From the NCBI GenBank assembly GCA_022695795.1, contig MU404165.1, positions 1 to 64,000 on the forward strand: a stretch of 64,000 nt of DNA, read 5' to 3'. Source of the stretch: Biscogniauxia marginata. Lineage: Eukaryota > Ascomycota > Sordariomycetes > Xylariales > Xylariaceae. Each line of letters starts with the position of its first letter. The stretch's first letter is position 1. Positions 49,606-60,051 of the stretch are shown piece after piece. The position numbers and the translations under genes were made by a program. The notes beneath the pieces are model-generated. The model worked only from the letters and a program-made list of their open reading frames with translations. It did not search any database and was not told the origin of the DNA.

Positions 49606-50745
49606 TTATGCTGCCTTCTTGCTCTCGGGAGGCGGAGAGGCAATCGATTCGAGTATGTGCTTCTCGAGGTCGGCCTCTCTAACCAGCACAAACTCTGTGT
49701 TCTCCGACGAACATGGGACAAAAGAACCCTGGTACCAGTCCCTCCAAATGTTCTGCACGACATTACCCTCCTCTAGAACCCTCCTCGCGCGTAATTGTCG
49801 CCCTCTCTCCTGACGAGCAACCGCCCTGCTATTATGTTTGCAACAATTACTACTATAGCTATAACTACTACAACTACAATCCTCCTGCCAATCATCATCC
49901 CCCTCCGCCGGCACAAGCCGCCCCTCGCCCCCGACGAGCGTGTGCATGTGCTCGTCGGCCTGGGTGACAGTGACGAAGACGCGGCCGTCGGCGGGCGGGA
50001 AGTGGTCGACGGCGTGGAACAGCGAGCCGAAGATGTGCTGGGGCGCGGCCTCGCCGTACCGCAGGGCGCCGAAGGCGAGCGCGAGGCGGCGCACGCGGGC
50101 CGCCTCGCGCGCGTCGAGGAAATACGGCACCGGGACGACGAAGCCGTAGTCGTCGCACGGCTCGAGCTCGCCGACCAGGTAGACGGTGTCGAGGGCGAAG
50201 TTGAACCACGCGCGGGGGGGGGACCAGGGGTTCGACAGCGGCCACTGCGGCAGCGGGTACAGGTGCCACGGGCGGGAGGAGGGCGGGCGGAACCAGGGGG
50301 AGCCGCCGCGGACGGGGAGGATGGGGCAGGGCAGGGGCGCCGGGTCCAGCCGGTCTATCTGCGCGAACGCGTCGGGCACCCGCCACGCGAACGCGGGCTC
50401 GTAGTGCGCGAGCGCCAGGGCGCGCGTCTCGCGGTTGACGCGCAGGAGGGCCGGGACGCGCGGGCACGACGGCCGCGCGGGCCGCGCGGGGTAGAAGTCG
50501 CCCGCCTCCGAGGCGCTTATGCACGACACCGCCACCACGCGCGGCGCGATCAGGTACTCCCAGATATTGAGGCGGATCTCGGCCGGCAGGTCCGGGAACC
50601 GTGCGAACCGCTCGGCCCCGCCGGCGCGTATCGCCGCGGCCTGCATCGCTTGCGCGGCGGGCACATCGAGCCCGTCGCTGACGACCGGGAACTCGAGCCA
50701 GACCGACGTGGGGCCGTGGGGGTAGAAGGGCGGGTATGACTCCAT
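49606..50745 (-). CDS. 2EXR domain-containing protein
   Basis: A single-exon gene of 379 residues. The chosen start is the first real ATG (50745, MESYPPFYPHGPTSVWLEF); the frame is open further upstream but without an ATG. Residues from about 50 read FPDLPAEIRLNIWEYLIAPR, the signature of the fungal 2EXR family (F.xLPxEIRxxIW...PR), followed by PALLRVNRETRALALAHYEP, which is the usual second conserved block. The family is expanded in filamentous fungi and its biochemical role is unknown; the fold start resembles F-box-like helices. Codons are extremely GC-rich at third positions, unlike its neighbours, and this creates a 314-codon shadow frame on the other strand. The C-terminus has a Ser/Tyr-rich low-complexity stretch and a DWYQGSF block. 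A TTTA repeat lies about 70 bp upstream. Confidence 0.88.
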   Translation of the reverse strand: MESYPPFYPHGPTSVWLEFPVVSDGLDVPAAQAMQAAAIRAGGAERFARFPDLPAEIRLNIWEYLIAPRVVAVSCISASEAGDFYPARPARPSCPRVPALLRVNRETRALALAHYEPAFAWRVPDAFAQIDRLDPAPLPCPILPVRGGSPWFRPPSSRPWHLYPLPQWPLSNPWSPPRAWFNFALDTVYLVGELEPCDDYGFVVPVPYFLDAREAARVRRLALAFGALRYGEAAPQHIFGSLFHAVDHFPPADGRVFVTVTQADEHMHTLVGGEGRLVPAEGDDDWQEDCSCSSYSYSSNCCKHNSRAVARQERGRQLRARRVLEEGNVVQNIWRDWYQGSFVPCSSENTEFVLVREADLEKHILESIASPPPESKKAA

Positions 50746-51876
50746 CTTGAGGGATGCGGCGGGGTGGGTCACCTTGTTTTCCTGATGGTTGACGGTGGAG
50801 TAGGTGTTACTTTTTATTTATTTATTTATTTTTGGGTGAAATGAGTACGGGGTAAAGTATTCAGGTTGACGTGTAGGTGACTGATGATAGGTTATAGCAC
50901 GTAATAAATGGAATGCGGATGGGCTGGTTCCGCTTATCTACGCCGCGCTTTTGTACCTCCAGACCTTGGAGAAAAAGCGATTCATCAATTGAAAAGAATA
51001 AGAAGGGGTTTGTCAATTCTCCCCAAGACTCTTGGGGTGTGCACGGGGCCGATGAGACTTGAACGTGCGTGGATGAGATGCGGAGGTGGATTGATGGATG
51101 TGAGAGGAAGTTAAGAATAAAGTTATCGACGGGGCGGCTTGGCAATTTATTCCAATGGCAATAGGAGCGGGACCTTAACCTCAACAAATTCCCGAACTCG
51201 TTAAACAATTATTGAATGCGTTTTCGTATTTCGTTCTTCTCTTTTCTTTTCCTCTACAGGCACCTCGCATTCTATTTGGAGTTGAAAGGATCGATCCAAT
51301 GGTAAAGCCTCGGTTTATCTTTTAGAATCGTCGCCGCAGTTACGAGCATTTATGGATACGACAACACGAAAATAAGTTGCAGATATTGATTGTATGATCA
51401 ACGCTCGACATGCTGTGTGACCCTCGGCTCGTAACGTGGCAGTCAGTCTTCAACTACTATTTGCTCTTTGGATATTACCTTATCACGGAATTACACGTAT
51501 CATGCTGTAATTGCTTCAAATCCAATGTTGACGATCGCCCCTGAACAGGAATCGAGGTATCGAATAACTTGCACCCTCGGCAACAGACAAGGGAATCTAA
51601 CAAATGCAACCCCTTTCGTTCGTATATCACCCCTCGATGTGTTATTGACTTATGAGCACTGCCGATTCGCAGTAGCCCCCACCCCCCTTGAGGATATGAA
51701 TGAATTCATTCCATCTTCGCCAAGCAAGGCCAGATCAATCGTGGCTGCATAATATTGTCCAGCACGTCTCATCTCGGCTTCTTAGCCAGCCACCTGCGGC
51801 CACGACCCCGCAAGCACTCACGGTAACGGTAATCACACATTCCCGTTGCTCGAGCCCCCCACCCCCAGCCGATGCG
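50746..51876. other. Intergenic region
   Basis: Contains a (TTTA)n microsatellite at about 50810-50832 just upstream of the 2EXR gene. No frame with an ATG, domain or splice series is supported. The right side is the 3' flank of the GTPase fusion gene. Confidence 0.5.
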
Positions 51877-53516
51877 TCACCGGGCCCTCGCCACGCGCAG
51901 CCCCCTCACCACATCGTGAAAGGGGTCCTCGTGGCCGGCCCCCCTCTTGGCCGAGCACTCGGCGTAGTCGCACCCGAGCTCGACGGCGAGGGACCAGCCG
52001 GCCTGCCTCTCGACCCTGCGCGCCGCCGCGTCGTCGGACTTGGTCCCGACGATGACGATCGGCAGGTCGCCGCGTACCTGCGCGGCGACCTTCTGCCGCA
52101 TGACGTGCGCGTGGTAGTCGCGGACGAGCTCGAAGGACCGCTCGCACGTAACCGAGAACAGGATCAGGAAGCCGTCCGCCGCCCGTATCACGTCCGAGAG
52201 CAGCTCGTCGTACTCGGACGTCCCGGGGCTGTCCGTGATGTCGATGCGGCAGACTTGGCCGTCGACCGTGGTGTGCATCGAGTGCTGGTCTTCGATGGTG
52301 GAGTCGTACTGGTCCGTGTACGTGTCGTAGCATAGCTGTGATCATTAGTCTGAGGAGCTGACTTGCGACGACATATTTCATTGAGAAGAATATCGTTAAG
52401 AATGGTCGTGGGCAAACCTTTGATACCAGTGTGGATTTCCCCACTCCCCCGTCTCCGAGCACGGCAATCTTAAATATGTTGTCCTGGAGGCCCCGCCAGA
52501 GATTCTGGCGATACCAATCGCTGTTCTCGATGTCTTGCAGGGTGATTGGCAGGGCGTAGACCGAAAGCCGCGACACGGCGACGTCGTTGAGGCTAACGCC
52601 CGAGAACATACTCCAGGACTGGCCGATCCGATTTTCTGTCACGAGAGACATTTGTTCCGCCATGTCGTCCCGGACGCGGGCATACACTCGTGACTTGTTC
52701 AGCATAGACTCGAACGACCTCCTTGGCTGGAGGATTATAGCTTGGTCCCCTCCGGAGACCTCAGTGATGCTACGCTTTGACGAGGGCATCGGTGGCGGCC
52801 GGGACACCGAAGCTTGCCGATGAACCATAGATGAGCGACCTTGAGAGCGTATAGTGCTTCGCCGAGATAATTCGCGATGGAGCCCTGGTAATGCAGACCC
52901 AAACGCTTCATGTAATCTGGTTCTATCGTTTTGAGCGTCGATATCAGATTCGCTGAGTAGAGGGGCAAGATGTTAGTTTGGAGAGCATACTCCGATGGTT
53001 TATGGCAATGTTAAGAAAAAAAAAATCTTCAATCTAGATCCCCGTATCTAATATTCTATACAAGATAGGGTATACTTACCATTGCAGAATATTTAGGACT
53101 AGCGATATAGACGCCATATTCCCCTTCAGTTTCTCAACCAGCTTGATCGCCTTGTTCTCGACGGCGACCAGCCGGATCCGCCAGTACCGGGACTTGTTGG
53201 GGTCGTACAGGACCGACCACCGGCCGAGGAACTGCTCTATCTCGGAGGACGTCATGACCGTCTGCGTGAGGGCCAGGATGAGATGGTCGATCTGGACCAT
53301 GGCCCTTCGCCGGGGAGGACATTGTATCAGCCCGTCGACGAGCCCGGACACGGACGTCACCACGACCCGCATCTCGGACACCGCCAACAGCAGCTGGTGC
53401 GCCGACTGCGGCACATCGCGATACTGCTGCACGAAGCCCGATAGCTGCGTGTAGATCGCGCCCGACAGGCCGAGGAGCCCAGCGACGGACGCTGCAATGC
53501 TGAGCGGATCTGCCAT
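51877..53516 (-). CDS. HeLo-like/PigL-type N-terminal region fused to a Ras-like GTPase
   Basis: Three exons on the minus strand (53516-53080, 52952-52418, 52335-51877) join in frame to 476 residues; introns are 127 nt (GTAAGT...CTCAG) and 82 nt (GTTTGC...CACAG). Residues 1-145 start MADPLSIAASVAGLLGLSGA and form a helical domain of the type found at the N-terminus of fungal STAND/NLR-like and ankyrin proteins (HeLo-like/PigL_N). A basic linker follows, then SWSMFSGVSLNDVAVSRLSV (258-277), a motif that I associate with the same proteins. Residues about 305-476 are a Ras-family G domain: P-loop GDGGVGKS (312-319), effector YDSTIED (334-340, Thr-337 equivalent to Ras Thr-35), DSPG instead of DTAG (359-362), TKSD (422-425) and ECSAK (450-454). 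Ras Gln-61 is replaced by Thr-363. There is no CAAX box. I infer a signalling or cell-death-related switch; no such role is shown. Confidence 0.85.
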
Positions 53517-54692
53517 CGGCGTCACATAATATCACCAAGGCATAAGCGAGCAAGCATAAACTTGTTATTTGTTATAACCCTCTACGTAGCGACCCGAGTT
53601 CCCGGGATATTCTAGGCGGACAAAACGTCGTATTTTTGTACTCCAGTGCGATCCTTCCCCTCCCCCCTTAAGAATTCCTTACCGCCAGCCTGCATCCAGT
53701 GCGGCTGAAGCTGGCTGATTCGGTGGCAAGCTCTTCCCTGCCGCACATAAGTTCTCCGCCGCTATCATTTCCTCCGCAATTGATTGGGGGAACGGGGCGC
53801 CTCGATGAAGCTCACAGCCCCCCCTTCCGCCAGCGTTTCTAATATGGGCGCCCTGCAGAAGGGCTTATATTGTAGCTGATAGGGGGGGCTAGTGTAACCC
53901 CGGCTGCGACCCTGATTGGAGAGAGTGCAGGGAACCAGGTATAAACTTGCGCAAGGATAATCTGTACGTGAGACTACCAAGCTTACAGGAAAAAAGTAAG
54001 CAGCCGCGTCATTTGGCGGAGGAGGCTTCTTTTCTAGGTGAACAGGCATAGCGATGACGCTTGGATAATACGAAGGCCGACCGCCACCGATGCCGCGAGG
54101 CCCACAAAATCCGGGACGTGGTCTTCGGCCGCATTGTGAGGCAGGAGAGTCCACTGCGGGTCTTCCCGCTCCTCTAACAGGGTATATACAGGACTACCTA
54201 AGTACGTATCCGGTCGCTCTGGCAGACCTCGGCTCATGGAGAAACCCTTTACATGAATCAATTAAAAGACCCTAGGAGCGATAATGACGGCGCTATATTG
54301 TAAGGGTATGTATATTACTTGTTGTTGCGCTGGAGAGGAAAAGCTCCTCTCCAGGCCCACTATCCATAGTACTATATGCATCCTAAAGCACGGGTCACAT
54401 GTCCGTGACATATATTGAGTGGCCAACGAGTCCATTCAAGAGCCTACCCTTCTTCCCATTCTGGGGGAAGCACCTCGTAACCAAAATTGGAAATCCGAGG
54501 ATGTTCTAGGCGAAAGCTCCTATCCCCGGGTTTAGTGAGTTCAGATAACGATGTCTATAATTCAAGCCTCTCTTCCAGCCTCAAAGCCAATGAGCCCTAC
54601 AAGCGGTATCTATGGGTTACATACAAAACGCCACCCAGTCACCTCTATTGAAATCGGTCCTACTCTATATCTATATTGGTTTTTCCTTTTCT
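53517..54692. other. Intergenic region upstream of the GTPase fusion gene
   Basis: A minus-strand frame at 53765-54154 is Pro/Arg-rich and lacks recognisable features; I regard it as chance. No RNA gene or repeat is visible. The interval holds the promoter of the GTPase fusion gene and the 3' flank of the MFS gene. Confidence 0.45.
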
Positions 54693-56990
54693 TTAGTGAT
54701 GCTCAGAGGTCGTCTCCAACTCGTCAAATGGCAAGCGAGAAAACCGTAGTTCCCGAGACTCCTGGTCTACGGATCCCTTCCCGGGCTTTTCCCCGCTGAG
54801 AAGGGAGAGAACATAGCTCCCACGTGTCAAGTTCGAGTCTGCTACTTCTTCGCTGGGGGTTCTTGCGGTACTGTCTTTTGTAATGTTCACATTGCCCAAG
54901 CAAGCCGACGCCAAAATGCACTGGCTGGCAATCAGTACCCTAGCCGCGTAACGGGTGGGTGCCAAATAGATACAAACTTACAATGACCATAAAAGGGGTT
55001 AAAGCTACGAACGCCCAAACAATGCCGTTCTAGATAGTAGTTGTCAGCCTATTAGACTACGTTTGTGTGTTCAGGCGTATAGTAGTTGTGTGTGATGAAT
55101 TACCTTCGGATCGCCAGGAGTCACGTTATTGAACACGGTGGACATGATAGTGAGGCCCATAGTACCACCAAAGGTAGAAGCAACACCCATGATGGCGACA
55201 ACACTAGAGATATCTTGGGGGAAGAATCCGATCGCGTGGAGGGTACCTAGACCCAGTTAGCGATGCTTATCTTCAGTCGGGATAACAAAACCCACAAGGC
55301 ATAAAGCGTAACCCAGTGCCCGCACCAGTAAGGGCTATCATTCCAAAGATAGTGGGGGTGTGCTCGAGATGCAACGCCCATGCCATCAGGCCCACGCCGA
55401 CCGCTTCTACAACGGAGCCTACAAACAATGGATGAAAGGTCTGACGTGGCCAAGTATTGCAGAGGAACATTGAAATGTAAACACCAGCTATTATAATTAG
55501 TTATATGCTCTTTAAGTTTGATGATTTGACATACCTCCTAGTCCCGGCGTGTAGAGCAGCAACTGAATACCGGCTTCGTTAGGGGGGTAATGCTAAAAGC
55601 GGCATCAGTTTCCCGACACCATATCAGGTTTTAATATCCAAACATGATAGTCTTACCTTGACTAAGTCGAAATAGAGATCAACAAAATAAAGAACCTAGA
55701 GGTGTCAGCTAAAAGGTTGGAGTTCGGTGCATAATGACGCCTACACTATACATAGCCATCCCGGTAGCAAGATTAATGTATAAAAGGATGCTAATGTTCC
55801 GGTCTTTGACTAGTCTCCAAGGTAGCATCGGCTTCTGGAAGGACAGCCTTCGGAACAACGCTCTGCCGGGCGCCATGAGATACTCGTAATAGACCCAGCC
55901 GCACGAGGTGACCGCGCCGACAATAAGAGGTACTAGCACGGCAGCCGAGTTCCACGCATAGCTCGCGCCAGCCCAAGTGAAGGCAAGAATGATGAGACCG
56001 AAACCAAACAGGAAGGTGAGCTGGCCACCAGTGTCGAGGGTGGCAAGCCTCTTAGTGAACCGATCCCGATGTCTGGCGCCGCTCGCCTCCAGGCCGGGAA
56101 TGGGCTGGGGCCCCAGCAGCTCGTCTCGCAGGAGGAAGAAGATGGCCACCATGCTGACGACGGCGATGGGGAGGTTGATCGCGAAACACCACCTCCAGCT
56201 GACCGACGTGAGCGCCCCGCCGATAGCCGGGCCGAAGCCGTAGGAGAGGCCGGCCACGAGCGTGAATATCGTCCAGTTCTTCGCGTTCTCATCGAGGGAC
56301 ACCTTGTCGGCCAGGGCGACGCGGATGATGGTGTTGAGCCCCGCGCAGCCCACGCCCTGGACTGCGCGGCCGAACAGGAAAGCGCCGAATGCGCTGGGCT
56401 GGCCGCCCGTGCAGATGGCGCTCCCGATCAGCATTAGGAAACAGCATGATTGCAGCGCCCAGTGCCGCCCGTATATGTCCGCTATCTGGCCCCAAAAGGG
56501 GATGAAGGCGGCCGAGGTCAGGTTGAAAGCCGCAACTATCCAGTTCAACTGTGCTATCTGACCTGCATCTAGTATTAGCACCAAGGAATCACTTCGGTGT
56601 TCGTCGGGGGAGGATTTTATTTACCAAAATAGTGGGCGATTGTTGGCAGGGCACTGGCTATACTAATAGTCCGTAGCAGCAATTAGCGGCTGGAGTGATG
56701 AGAAACTTCGCGTAAACTCAATCTTACATGGTGACATCGAGAGCTTGGAGAGCATAGGGGAGAAGCAAGCCAAGAATGAGCTTCCATCTATACGTTCGAA
56801 GAGCCTTTTTCTCGGCCTTGCACTGGGGGCAGGGTTGTTGCCGCCCATCAGGTTCATCTACCGCTAGATACCCATTGGACTCATCCTGTGTTGTTTCGTT
56901 CGGCTCGTGGGCACATGGTGGTTCCAGTTTCTTATTTGATTTCTGCCCTTCTCTCTTCTTAATTATACGATTCCACAAGGTAGACAGCAT
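54693..56990 (-). CDS. MFS transporter, DHA2-like (14-segment drug:H+ antiporter type)
   Basis: Nine exons on the minus strand: 56990-56728, 56662-56625, 56562-55745, 55695-55657, 55592-55535, 55487-55296, 55246-55104, 55029-54982 and 54920-54693; introns of 47-74 nt. All junctions keep frame, giving 608 residues. A hydrophilic N-terminus of about 75 residues with CPQC precedes the first membrane segment (LILGLLLPYALQALDVTI). Motif A reads GQIADIYGRHWAL; further landmarks are LNTIIRVALAD, SYGFGPAIGGALTSVSWRW (motif C region), HYPPNEAGIQLLLYTPGLG, HAIGFFPQD and the last segment VWAFVALTPFMVICILASA. The family exports drugs or metabolites or moves amino acids and siderophores across membranes with protons; the substrate here cannot be told. 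No biosynthetic genes are adjacent. Confidence 0.9.
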
Positions 56991-59900
56991 CTTGACAGGC
57001 TAAGTCGACGACGAAGGACGTTTCCATTCAAATGAGAGACTTGGGGGGTTAAGGAACAGGAAATCCTACAGGTTAAAATACTCCCCATTGCCCCCGCAGG
57101 AGCTGTGCCATAAGGCTGTTGGTATTAATATAACACCTACATAACTACATTATGACAAGAGCACCGCCGCAAAAGAACGGCAAAGGATTTCCCACCGGCT
57201 GTCGATACCTTCTATTTTCGTTGGAAGGAAGTTGAGTTGGGAGGGAAGTGATTGGATTGATCTCGTATGGGCATGCACCGGTGTAGCGAATTATGGGGAT
57301 TATACGATCAATATAGCCAGGACAGAACCAACTGCAGCGACTTTATATTGGAATATCAGGTAGGCATACATCTCGGGCCAGCAATTTGTATGTAAGTTGG
57401 TTGTTGGCGATGCTGAGCCAAGAGCGTTCGAGATCAGCGGAGCTCAAGCTCGAGCCTCACCTTAAATCCTTAAATACAGAACCGGCCAATAGTAGTAAGA
57501 GAAAGTACAAACATCGCATTCGCTTACTTAGTTGCTCTAGATTGAGAATAGTGCATACATGTAGTGTAGAGTGGATGAAGTCTTGGCAGTTATGAGTTGG
57601 GCTGAGAGGCTGAGTAGGAGAATGCGAATGCGAATATTGAGCCCCTAAATTGTAGTGTCGTTATTATTGTCGTCAAGCGCTCATAAATATCTGCATAATT
57701 CCACTGTCTCTATCCTCAAATGTCTTCTTTAATGATATGGATTTCTAGAAGCACATGTTTCTTCTAGGTTGATATGGATGCTTCCCAGACATTTTATACT
57801 ACTTATCTCCTACCTATACGAGGCACCCGTGCCCTCAATGAATCCAGAGCAACGTGGGTTATTTGCCTTCTCACCAAATCCGAATTCGGCCGAGTGCGAG
57901 TTATGAGACCGCTGATATTGAAATTGGTGTTTCTCTCCGAAGGTTTCTTCTTTTTCTTTACTGTCATGCTGATTGATACCTATCATTTTAAATGGGTGTG
58001 ATGATTTGGTAGCTGACAATCTGACGTCACTGGCTGACTACGGTTGACCTCGCAGCAAGGTGCATAGGGTCAACAGCCTAGACTTAGGTAAGGTATCCGT
58101 GATTAGAAATAGCCCCTACCCTAGGTTACCTAAGGTACGTAAGCAATGTCCCCCTCTGCCCCTCTAAACCCCGCGATTGCCCCAAGACAACCTAGACTGT
58201 CCTCTTACAAGGTATGTTCTCGGCGTACACATGCCTCATCGACCAATCTGGGTAGGCAAGTATAACATGAACTGTAAAGTGGGCGTTCTAGACGGGAAGT
58301 TGAACACCTTGTCTAGACTAACCTTCTTTCTATTTGGGTAAAAACCCGTTATCGTCTTTCCCAAGTCGGTCGATAGTTCGGTATGGTCCTTTCGCCCGAG
58401 TTCACAAGTGGCTTGATAAGGTAGGTTGGGCCAAACTAACAACACAACTAGGTAGGTAAGTAGTTTACAAAGACCCCAACATAAGTCGCTGAACTTCGAG
58501 GCCAAGAAAAGTAAATGGAAGGGAAAGGAGATGAGAGTTATTAATTATAAAAAGTAAAAAGTAAAGACTTATTTCTCTTGTCTCTTAAGAAGCATGTTCA
58601 AAGATCCCTTTTTCTTTCTTCACCTTATAAGAATGTTCAAGGTACCTTACATTGCATATTGTGGTGTTATACAAATTGCCGACCTGCCAAGGTCTTGTGA
58701 CGTTCCACTTGTCCACATGCCTTCCTTCGATGTCGTTCTTAGCCAACGTCACCCCAGAACGGCCCAATAGAATGTGGCCAATTCTAGAAAGTCCTTCTGC
58801 TGGGTCAGGCTCCCGAATCCTGGGGTTCGCCCTTGCCAGTTCCATATTTCTCCCCCGTACGTACGTACTGAATAACAAACATACTTAGGAGTCGTCCATC
58901 GTGCTTCTTTCTTCCATCTCGGCCCACTTCTGCACCCCATATTTACAAGACTCTCTCTACGAGAAACTCCATAGCCCCGACTTATCGAGTCTCCAGCTTC
59001 TCGGCTCTCCTTTCTGCATTGGCCACTGATAAATAAACGTGCGCAACCCGGTAAGGAGAACGCTACTGGATTCCGGATTCCATCATCGCCCGCGCTTCGT
59101 GGGAATTGCGCCTTTTCCCCGACGGTCCAACCAGAGGCCATCCACTGGTCCGAACACAACCAAACCCACCCTCGATCTTCACCCTCGCGACAACCCTCCC
59201 CGTGGGGTTGCTAACCCTCAACTCATCACCACGACGACTCTGGTGGGTCTACAGTCCGCTCGTCCTTCGTCTTGGCCGTCTCCAGCGCCGTCCGCCATCA
59301 CGATCCAGTCCAGCAACCAGGAACCCCGCCCGACTCTGGATAGACGGGAGAACGAAGCCACAAGGCAGACGGGAGACTTAGGACTCGACTATGGCTTGAC
59401 TATAATTCTAATTTAACTGATACGCTTCCCAGCCGAAACAACGAGTGGCAGTCCATCAGCATCTCGTTATCCTGAGCTTACGCAATCTTCTGTTGGAGGT
59501 ACGTGTTGTGTTTTCCTATTCTCTGATAACTTTATCCAAGATGTCTTCGGCAGATTGCCAAGTGCTGCACCCCGGTTGTATCTTGTCGGTCCTGCGGATC
59601 AGTCTCTGGCCCGTCTCAGTTTCGCACAACCAATCATATCTCTCGCTTGGGACATCGTCTTAACCAAAGACATGCCCGATTGGCATCATTTTCCAGTGAC
59701 GCATGTGATTAAGAGCCAGGTTCGGCCGATAAGCTCACTTCTCGGCATCTTAGCCAAAGATCCACTCCTGCTTCAACCTCTCTCGTCTCTGCTTGTTCAT
59801 GCTCCCTCACACTAGCCTGTCTCTTGACATTTATAACTTCGGTCCTCCTTCCATCTGTGTGTGTGAGATGGCTTACCCTTACCTCATTATATCGCCACGT

Positions 59901-60051
59901 TGCTTCGTTCCCATGAGTGGTCAACTAGTGGGATGCCACCTTACTGTCTTCAAGACTGTCACTACTTCTACCGCACGGCCCTGCGCGGATTAAATATAAG
60001 CACCTGTGTCTCGCCTCTTTACGCTTGACCAGCCCGAGCTAAACTGACAAA
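56991..60051. other. Divergent promoter region of the MFS and carnitine acetyltransferase genes
   Basis: Three kilobases with only short overlapping frames on both strands and none with a recognisable domain. Pyrimidine-rich stretches increase toward 60051, and a candidate leader intron is noted at 59499. Minus-strand frames near 58236-59159 begin or end in low-complexity sequence and look fortuitous. Confidence 0.45.
59499..59553 (+). other. Candidate 5' leader intron of the carnitine acetyltransferase gene
   Basis: GTACGT donor, a CTGATAAC-like branch site and a CGGCAG acceptor are spaced 55 nt apart, 500 bp upstream of the start codon. No coding sequence surrounds it, so it would lie in the leader. 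Only transcript reads could confirm it. Confidence 0.3.

Noticed and set aside
49795..50739. 314-codon plus-strand frame opposite the 2EXR gene
   Set aside because: It is a shadow caused by very high third-position GC; its translation is Arg/Ala/Gly-rich low complexity with no motif, while the minus strand encodes a recognisable 2EXR protein.
54034..54154. Minus-strand Pro/Arg-rich frames between the GTPase and MFS genes
   Set aside because: No ATG context, domain or splice partner supports them; the composition looks fortuitous.
54693..55103. Suspected frameshift in the last exons of the MFS gene
   Set aside because: Using the acceptor at 54921 restores a typical final membrane segment and keeps the frame, so no sequence error is needed.
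58236..59416. Several 70-136 codon frames upstream of the carnitine acetyltransferase gene
   Set aside because: They overlap on both strands, lack recognisable motifs and lie in a promoter or leader region.
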